Of a stretch of DNA of 10,395 bases, positions 6,198 through 10,395 are shown in pieces (position 1 is the stretch's first letter; each line of letters opens with the position of its first letter). A program made the translations under genes and the position numbers. The notes beneath the pieces are model-generated. The model had not been told where the DNA came from. It saw only the letters and a program-made list of their open reading frames with translations, and made no database searches. The DNA lies in the NCBI GenBank assembly GCA_900763175.1, contig CAAFJI010000217.1, forward strand, positions 1 through 10,395, given 5' to 3'. Source of the stretch: Lachnospiraceae bacterium (lineage in GTDB: Bacteria; Bacillota; Clostridia; Lachnospirales; Lachnospiraceae).

Positions 6198-7556
6198 ATG
6201 CAAATTATTATTGTTGGGTGCGGAAAGGTTGGACGTACTCTTGCAGAGCAATTGCAGGAAGAGGATACAGACATAACTCTTATTGATACCAGCGCTGACA
6301 AGATCAACGAGATCACAGATGAAGTAGATGCCATGGGAATCGTGGGAAATGGAGCCAGTATCAATACACTGATGGAAGCAGGCATTGAGACTGCAGATAT
6401 CCTGATTGCCGTAACCGCATCGGATGAGATGAACCTTCTCTGCTGCCTGATCGCTCAGAAGACAGGACATTGTCATACCATTGCCCGCGTAAGAAATCCA
6501 ATCTACAGTAAGGAAATCGGATTTATCAAGGAGCGTCTGGGTGTTACCATGATCATCAATCCGGAGCTGGCAGCAGCTCAGGAGATCTCAAGACTGCTGA
6601 GATTCCCTTCTGCCATCAAGATCGATACCTTTGCCAGGGGCAGGGTAGAGCTTTTGAAATTTAAGGTGATGCCGGAATTTGGGCTGGATGGAAAAAGCAT
6701 TCAGGAAATCACAGAGCATTTTAAGTGCGACATTCTTTTCTGTGCCATTGAGGGAAAAGATTATACCACTATTCCTGGCGGTATGAATATAATCCGAAAC
6801 GGAGATGTTGTTTCTATTTTGGCCACACCTCAGAATGCAGCGGCATTTTTTAAAAAAATCGGCTTAAAGACCCATCAGGTGAAGAACGCAATTATTGTAG
6901 GCGGTGGTACGATTTCCTATTATCTTGCCAAGGCTTTACTTGCGATGAAGATAAAGGTAAAGGTCATCGAAAAGGATAAAAATCGCTGCGAGTTCTTAAG
7001 CGAGGAGCTGACAGATGCGACCATTATAAACGGAGACGGTACAGACCGTTCCCTTCTTCTGGAAGAAGGACTGGAAAGTGCAGAATCCTTTGTTACACTG
7101 ACAAATATGGACGAAGAGAATGTCTTTCTCTCTCTCTTTGCCAAGACCATATCCAATGCCAAGCTGGTTGCGAAGGTAAACCGCCTCGCATATGACGATA
7201 TTATTGATAATCTGGATATTGGAAGTGTAATATATCCGAAATACATTACCGCAGACTATATCCTGCAGTATGTACGAGCTGCGCAGAACTCTATTGGAAG
7301 CAATGTGGAGACACTGTATCACATTCTGGATGGAAAAGCAGAGGCCCTGGAGTTTAAGATCTGTGAGAATTCTCCGGTCGTGGGTAAAACTCTTTCCGAG
7401 CTGAATCTGAAAAAGAATCTTCTGGTTGGCTGCCTGAACCGTGATGGCAGCGTAAGGATCCCGCGTGGACATGATACTTTGCAGATTGGTGATACTGTGG
7501 TTATCGTAACTACCAACAGGGGTCTTTGTGACATCAGAGATATTCTTGAGAAATAA
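6198..7556 (+). CDS. trkA: Trk potassium uptake system peripheral protein TrkA
   Basis: Cytoplasmic NAD(H)/nucleotide-binding regulator of the TrkH channel; 452 aa, the usual length for the duplicated two-RCK form. First RCK-N domain (about 1-125): GCGKVG (7-12) with acidic D30 closing the second strand. First RCK-C domain about 135-215. Second RCK-N (about 229-345): GGGTIS (235-240), in which the third glycine of the usual GxGxxG is serine, and E258. Second RCK-C about 370-452. Start taken at ATG 6198, where the family's typical MQIIIVGCG begins; GGAGGAG (6189-6195) is the binding site, placed closer than usual. The frame stays open to TTG 6171, but that start lacks a binding site and adds residues outside the fold. 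trkH follows after 12 nt. Confidence 0.93.
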   Translation: MQIIIVGCGKVGRTLAEQLQEEDTDITLIDTSADKINEITDEVDAMGIVGNGASINTLMEAGIETADILIAVTASDEMNLLCCLIAQKTGHCHTIARVRNPIYSKEIGFIKERLGVTMIINPELAAAQEISRLLRFPSAIKIDTFARGRVELLKFKVMPEFGLDGKSIQEITEHFKCDILFCAIEGKDYTTIPGGMNIIRNGDVVSILATPQNAAAFFKKIGLKTHQVKNAIIVGGGTISYYLAKALLAMKIKVKVIEKDKNRCEFLSEELTDATIINGDGTDRSLLLEEGLESAESFVTLTNMDEENVFLSLFAKTISNAKLVAKVNRLAYDDIIDNLDIGSVIYPKYITADYILQYVRAAQNSIGSNVETLYHILDGKAEALEFKICENSPVVGKTLSELNLKKNLLVGCLNRDGSVRIPRGHDTLQIGDTVVIVTTNRGLCDIRDILEK

Positions 7557-7568
7557 AGGAGTCCGGAT

Positions 7569-9008
7569 ATGAATTATTCTATGATATTTTTTATTCTGGG
7601 CTGGATTTTTAATATTGAAGCTGCATTTATGGTTTTACCTGGAATTACAGCCATTATTTACCAGGAGAAGAACGGGCTTGCCTTTCTTGCAACCATGGTG
7701 CTCTGCCTTGTGATCGGAATTCCTCTTACAAGGAAGAAGCCGGATAACAAGGTATTTCATGCGAAAGAGGGTGCTGTGACAGTTGCTCTTAGCTGGATCG
7801 TACTGAGTATGGCAGGAGCCTTTCCTTTTGTGATTTCAGGAAGCATTCCTCATCCTGTTGATGCTATGTTTGAAACTGTTTCCGGTTTTACTACAACAGG
7901 AGCAAGTATTCTTTCAGATGTGGAGGCACTTTCCCACTGTATGCTGCTGTGGAGAAGCTTTACCCACTGGATCGGCGGTATGGGAGTACTGGTATTTATC
8001 CTTTGCCTTCTGCCGCTTACCGGCGGTTATCATATGAACCTGATGAAAGCAGAGAGCCCGGGTCCGTCTGTAAGCAAACTGGTACCGAAGGTACAAACTA
8101 CGGCTAAGATTTTGTATACCATTTATCTGATGCTTACTGTGGCACAGGTAATCTTTTTGCTCATCGGCAGAATGCCTTTTTTTGATGCAATCTGCCTTAC
8201 CTTTGGAACTGCCGGAACAGGTGGTTTTGGAGTGCGAAATGACAGCATTGCAAGCTACAGTACTTATAATCAGGTTGTAATTACGGTATTTATGATTCTG
8301 TTTGGGGTAAACTTTAATGTTTATTACCTGCTTCTTACCAAAAAGGTTATGCAGGCAGCCAGAAGTGAAGAGGTCCGCTATTATCTGGGGATCATCGCAG
8401 CGGCGATCATTGCCATTGCCATCAATACAAGGGGGATGTTTACCAGCTTTGGAAGAGCATTCCAGCAGGCTGCATTCCAGGTTGGCTCTATCATAACCAC
8501 CACAGGATATGCAACCACGGATTTTAACGTGTGGCCGGTATTTTCCAAAACCATTCTGGTCATGCTGATGTTTGTGGGAGCCTGTGCAGGCAGTACAGGA
8601 GGCGGAATCAAGGTTTCACGCTTGATGATCCTGTGCAAGTCTGCACGTAAGGAGCTTCAGCTGTATCTTCATCCCAATGCGGTAAAGAAGATTAAAATGG
8701 ACGATAAGCCCATTCCACATGAGGTTGTGAGGGCTACGAATATGTTCCTGTTTGTATATATTCTTATTTTTTCTATCTCACTTTTGATCGTCAGTCTGGA
8801 TAATTTTGACCTGGTTTCCAATTTTACAGCGATTGCCGCTACACTGAATAACATTGGTCCCGGGCTTGGGGCTGTTGGGCCTACGGGAAATTTCGGAAGT
8901 TATTCTTATGTGTCAAAAATTGTTATGATTTTTGATATGCTGGCAGGTCGACTGGAAGTTTTCCCGTTGCTGCTTTTGTTCAAACGAGATACCTGGAGAA
9001 AATTCTAG
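7569..9008 (+). CDS. trkH: Trk-type potassium uptake membrane protein TrkH
   Basis: Pore-forming subunit, 479 aa, standard length, with four membrane-pore-membrane repeats. Each repeat has its filter glycine: TTTGAS (108-113), GTGGFG (216-221), TTTGYA (310-315) and NNIGPGLG (427-434). GSTGGGIK (341-348) matches the loop after the third pore that gates the channel in TrkH. The ribosome binding site AGGAG (7557-7561) directly follows the trkA stop. It works with TrkA in K+ uptake. The stop codon TAG (9006-9008) is the start of TAGAGCCTGTTTG, identical to the left end of repeat copy 1; the C-terminus LEVFPLLLLFKRDTWRKF looks like a normal family end, so no truncation is evident. Confidence 0.94.
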   Translation: MNYSMIFFILGWIFNIEAAFMVLPGITAIIYQEKNGLAFLATMVLCLVIGIPLTRKKPDNKVFHAKEGAVTVALSWIVLSMAGAFPFVISGSIPHPVDAMFETVSGFTTTGASILSDVEALSHCMLLWRSFTHWIGGMGVLVFILCLLPLTGGYHMNLMKAESPGPSVSKLVPKVQTTAKILYTIYLMLTVAQVIFLLIGRMPFFDAICLTFGTAGTGGFGVRNDSIASYSTYNQVVITVFMILFGVNFNVYYLLLTKKVMQAARSEEVRYYLGIIAAAIIAIAINTRGMFTSFGRAFQQAAFQVGSIITTTGYATTDFNVWPVFSKTILVMLMFVGACAGSTGGGIKVSRLMILCKSARKELQLYLHPNAVKKIKMDDKPIPHEVVRATNMFLFVYILIFSISLLIVSLDNFDLVSNFTAIAATLNNIGPGLGAVGPTGNFGSYSYVSKIVMIFDMLAGRLEVFPLLLLFKRDTWRKF

Positions 9009-9018
9009 AGCCTGTTTG
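9006..9018. repeat. Isolated 13-bp end of the palindromic repeat at the trkH stop codon
   Basis: TAGAGCCTGTTTG is identical to the first 13 bp of copy 1 (1413-1425), and its TAG likewise serves as stop codon of the gene before it. No further element arm follows. GCCTG (9010-9014) can pair with CAGGC (9019-9023). It may be the remnant of an insertion that lost its interior. Confidence 0.55.
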
Positions 9019-9028
9019 CAGGCATATA

Positions 9029-9095
9029 AAAAGCTCTGTAATCATTCAAAATACACCCTAGAGTGTGTTTGAAATGACTACAGAGCTTTTCTTTT
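9029..9095. terminator. Bidirectional rho-independent terminator between trkH and the convergent operon
   Basis: A 28-nt left arm (9029-9056) and 28-nt right arm (9063-9090) pair at 24 positions plus one G-U around the loop CCTAGA. The outer 12 bp (AAAAGCTCTGTA with TACAGAGCTTTT) are perfect. T-rich tracts follow on both strands (CTTTTCTTTT on +, GCTTTTTATA on -), so it can end both trkH and the minus-strand DUF6062 gene. The loop and inner arms resemble two repeat ends joined at a shared TA (9059-9060): TAGAGTGTGTTTGAAA reads rightward and TAGGGTGTATTTTGAA leftward. Confidence 0.85.
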
Positions 9096-9116
9096 AGCTG
9101 CCATATTGACTTGCTT

Positions 9117-9890
9117 TTATTTATCCATGGTATAAGGCTCATCAGCAGGATATCCTCCTGCTGCTTTTTGCATCCCCCGGGGAAGTGCATCCTTTGAGGT
9201 ACGCCAGTCCGCATCCCTGTTGCGGTAATCGAACTTGTCACAGAACCATTCCAGGTCATCAGTGAGCCTTTGCATATTCTGCTCCATCATAGGGAAAAGA
9301 ATGTCATAAAATTCTTTCTTTTCCTTTTCGGACAGAGTCTCTTCCGATTTTTCCACCAGATCACCGAAATGAGGGATACAGAATCCCTTGCAGTTTTTTA
9401 ACAGAGGCATAAATTCCGGATTTTTTTTGAAAAGTTCAAAAAAGGTGTCCAGATAACGGTCATAAGTGTCCTTATAAAAATTACAGATATAGCAGGTCTG
9501 TTCCTGCTCCCTTGCCCATGCACCAAGGGAAGTTCTGAAACCTGCCGGGCCAGAAGTTCCTTTTTTGAAACGGGAAAAAAGAGAGGCTTTTCCAGGAGAA
9601 AACATTTTAATTTGTTCCTGAAGTTCTTTTGTCTTGTACTGGAAATGGGTTTTCAGAATTAGTCCTGTTCCAAGACGGTTTCCATAGTCGTACATCTTTT
9701 TGTAATGCGTGCGGCAAAATCCCATTTTATCTGTTTCTGCCCGAACGTCATCCTCCATATAAGAGGCTCCGGCACCAAGAACAAAGTCCATGGTGTGCTG
9801 CTCCAGCTGTTTTTCCACGAAGCAGAAAGGACACTCATCCTCAGCCTTAAAGGCATCCATCAGCGGAATGGTGTACAGTTTTTCTTTCAT
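9117..9890 (-). CDS. DUF6062-like protein with duplicated CxxC/CxxH motif, function unknown
   Basis: Cytoplasmic protein of 257 aa from the preferred start. I recognise it as resembling the DUF6062 family common in Lachnospiraceae; no function is established. Numbered from the preferred ATG, it has C20-x2-C23, then C59-x2-H62 in GFCRTH, and again C133-x2-C136 (CYIC) and C171-x2-H174 (GFCIPH). The two pairs have nearly the same spacing (36 and 35 residues), which points to an internal duplication and two possible metal sites or disulfide-type sites. The C-terminal half is helical and charged. Start: AGGGAG is 8 nt from ATG 9890 but only 2 nt from the in-frame ATG 9896, so the shorter form is preferred. 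It lies 37 nt downstream of a TetR-type gene in the same direction and is probably co-transcribed. Confidence 0.75.
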   Translation of the reverse strand: MKEKLYTIPLMDAFKAEDECPFCFVEKQLEQHTMDFVLGAGASYMEDDVRAETDKMGFCRTHYKKMYDYGNRLGTGLILKTHFQYKTKELQEQIKMFSPGKASLFSRFKKGTSGPAGFRTSLGAWAREQEQTCYICNFYKDTYDRYLDTFFELFKKNPEFMPLLKNCKGFCIPHFGDLVEKSEETLSEKEKKEFYDILFPMMEQNMQRLTDDLEWFCDKFDYRNRDADWRTSKDALPRGMQKAAGGYPADEPYTMDK

Positions 9891-9898
9891 TGGCATAT

Positions 9899-9904
9899 CT
9901 CCCT
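9899..9904 (-). promoter_or_regulatory. Ribosome binding site deciding the start of the DUF6062-like gene
   Basis: On the minus strand AGGGAG is followed after 2 nt by ATGCCA (start 9896) and after 8 nt by ATGAAA (start 9890). The second spacing is the workable one. Confidence 0.65.
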
Positions 9905-9927
9905 GATACGATTCTTTTGGTTACCTG

Positions 9928-10395
9928 TCATGCTCCTGGCGGCAGCATACAGACGGAGTCTTCACTGAATGCCTGGAGAATACAGTCAATGGTTTTGTGA
10001 AGATAAGGTCTGTAGTCGCTAAGACAGACTGGCTGTGAATAGAGGATGCAGCTATAGCTTGTGGAGCTTACCAGCTCAATGATGGTAAAAAGCAGAAGCT
10101 CTGGTGAGTGATAAGTGATATCAGACTTCTGCAGAAGATTCAGATATGCCTGATAAAATTGATAGTCTTCTTCATCTGCCTGCTCCTGGAAGGCTGCTTT
10201 AAAAACACCCCAGGAAAGATTCTTGGAAATAAACCCCAAAAGGCTGTTCTCTTTTTCCAGTCTGTCCAGAATATTATCGATAAGGAAATGAAGCTGTTCT
10301 TTGAAATCAGTAATGCCGGTTTTCCCCAGAGCCTCATGGGCCTCATAGAAAAGTTCGCCGGCTTTGTGGGAGATCAGCTTATTTCTTATATCATA
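9928..10395 (-). CDS. TetR/AcrR-like transcriptional regulator, C-terminal part, cut by window edge
   Basis: The frame is open from the window edge to TGA at 9928-9930, giving 155 residues without a start. The visible part begins YDIRNKLISHKAGELFYEAHE, which looks like the stretch just after the helix-turn-helix of a TetR protein (where an ...YFKxKYD-type end is usual). It continues as an all-helical ligand and dimerisation domain, with the last helix near LHKTIDCILQAFSED. An internal TTG at 10239 would yield 103 aa but is not a natural start. The DNA-binding domain lies outside the window. It is upstream of the DUF6062-like gene and may control that pair; its ligand cannot be guessed. Family assignment rests on overall pattern rather than a strict motif. 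Confidence 0.6.
   Translation of the reverse strand, partial: YDIRNKLISHKAGELFYEAHEALGKTGITDFKEQLHFLIDNILDRLEKENSLLGFISKNLSWGVFKAAFQEQADEEDYQFYQAYLNLLQKSDITYHSPELLLFTIIELVSSTSYSCILYSQPVCLSDYRPYLHKTIDCILQAFSEDSVCMLPPGA

Noticed and set aside
1..10395. CRISPR array, tRNA, rRNA, toxin-antitoxin or defence genes
   Set aside because: No regularly spaced short repeats, no cloverleaf or rRNA-like stretches, and every substantial gene belongs to transport, metabolism or regulation families.

Overview
The window looks like chromosomal DNA from a gut Firmicute, most likely a Lachnospiraceae (Blautia / Ruminococcus gnavus-like). The signs are strong AGGAGG-type ribosome binding sites, moderate GC, a CUT1 sugar ABC transporter with no ATPase of its own, and a DUF6062-type gene. 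The genus is an inference; there is no rRNA or other marker here.

Region 1 (about 1-6108, + strand) is a sialic acid (nan) uptake and catabolism operon. In order it carries a secreted solute-binding protein, two MalF/MalG-type permeases, N-acetylmannosamine-6-phosphate 2-epimerase (nanE), N-acetylneuraminate lyase (nanA) and a cytoplasmic SGNH hydrolase that may remove O-acetyl groups from sialic acid. The substrate would be imported, deacetylated if needed, and cleaved by NanA to ManNAc and pyruvate. After phosphorylation NanE would make GlcNAc-6-P. The ManNAc kinase, the transporter ATPase, any sialidase and nagA/nagB are not in the window. A strong terminator at 6067-6108 closes the operon.

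Region 2 (about 6127-9095, + strand) has its own extended -10 promoter and a trkA-trkH potassium uptake operon. It ends at a bidirectional terminator. Region 3 (9117-10395, - strand) is convergent: a TetR-like regulator, cut by the window edge, followed by a DUF6062-like protein with a duplicated CxxC/CxxH motif.

The least ordinary content is a family of small non-coding elements. Two 164-bp copies (1413-1576 and 3563-3726), 97 % identical, sit inside the nan operon, one between the binding-protein and permease genes and one just before nanE. Each is a gap-free imperfect palindrome over its full length with TA at both ends, resembling a MITE. Copy 1 begins exactly at the binding-protein stop codon and supplies it (TAG). 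Removing it with one TA restores AAC TAA TAA. The same 13-bp end sequence also forms the trkH stop. Diverged end fragments lie next to copy 2 and within the trkH terminator. Mismatches between the arms are strongly skewed towards changes that would be G-U pairs in minus-strand RNA. With a terminator-like hairpin just after copy 1, these elements probably shape differential expression within the nan operon. I found no CRISPR array, tRNA, rRNA, transposase or complete novel defence system.
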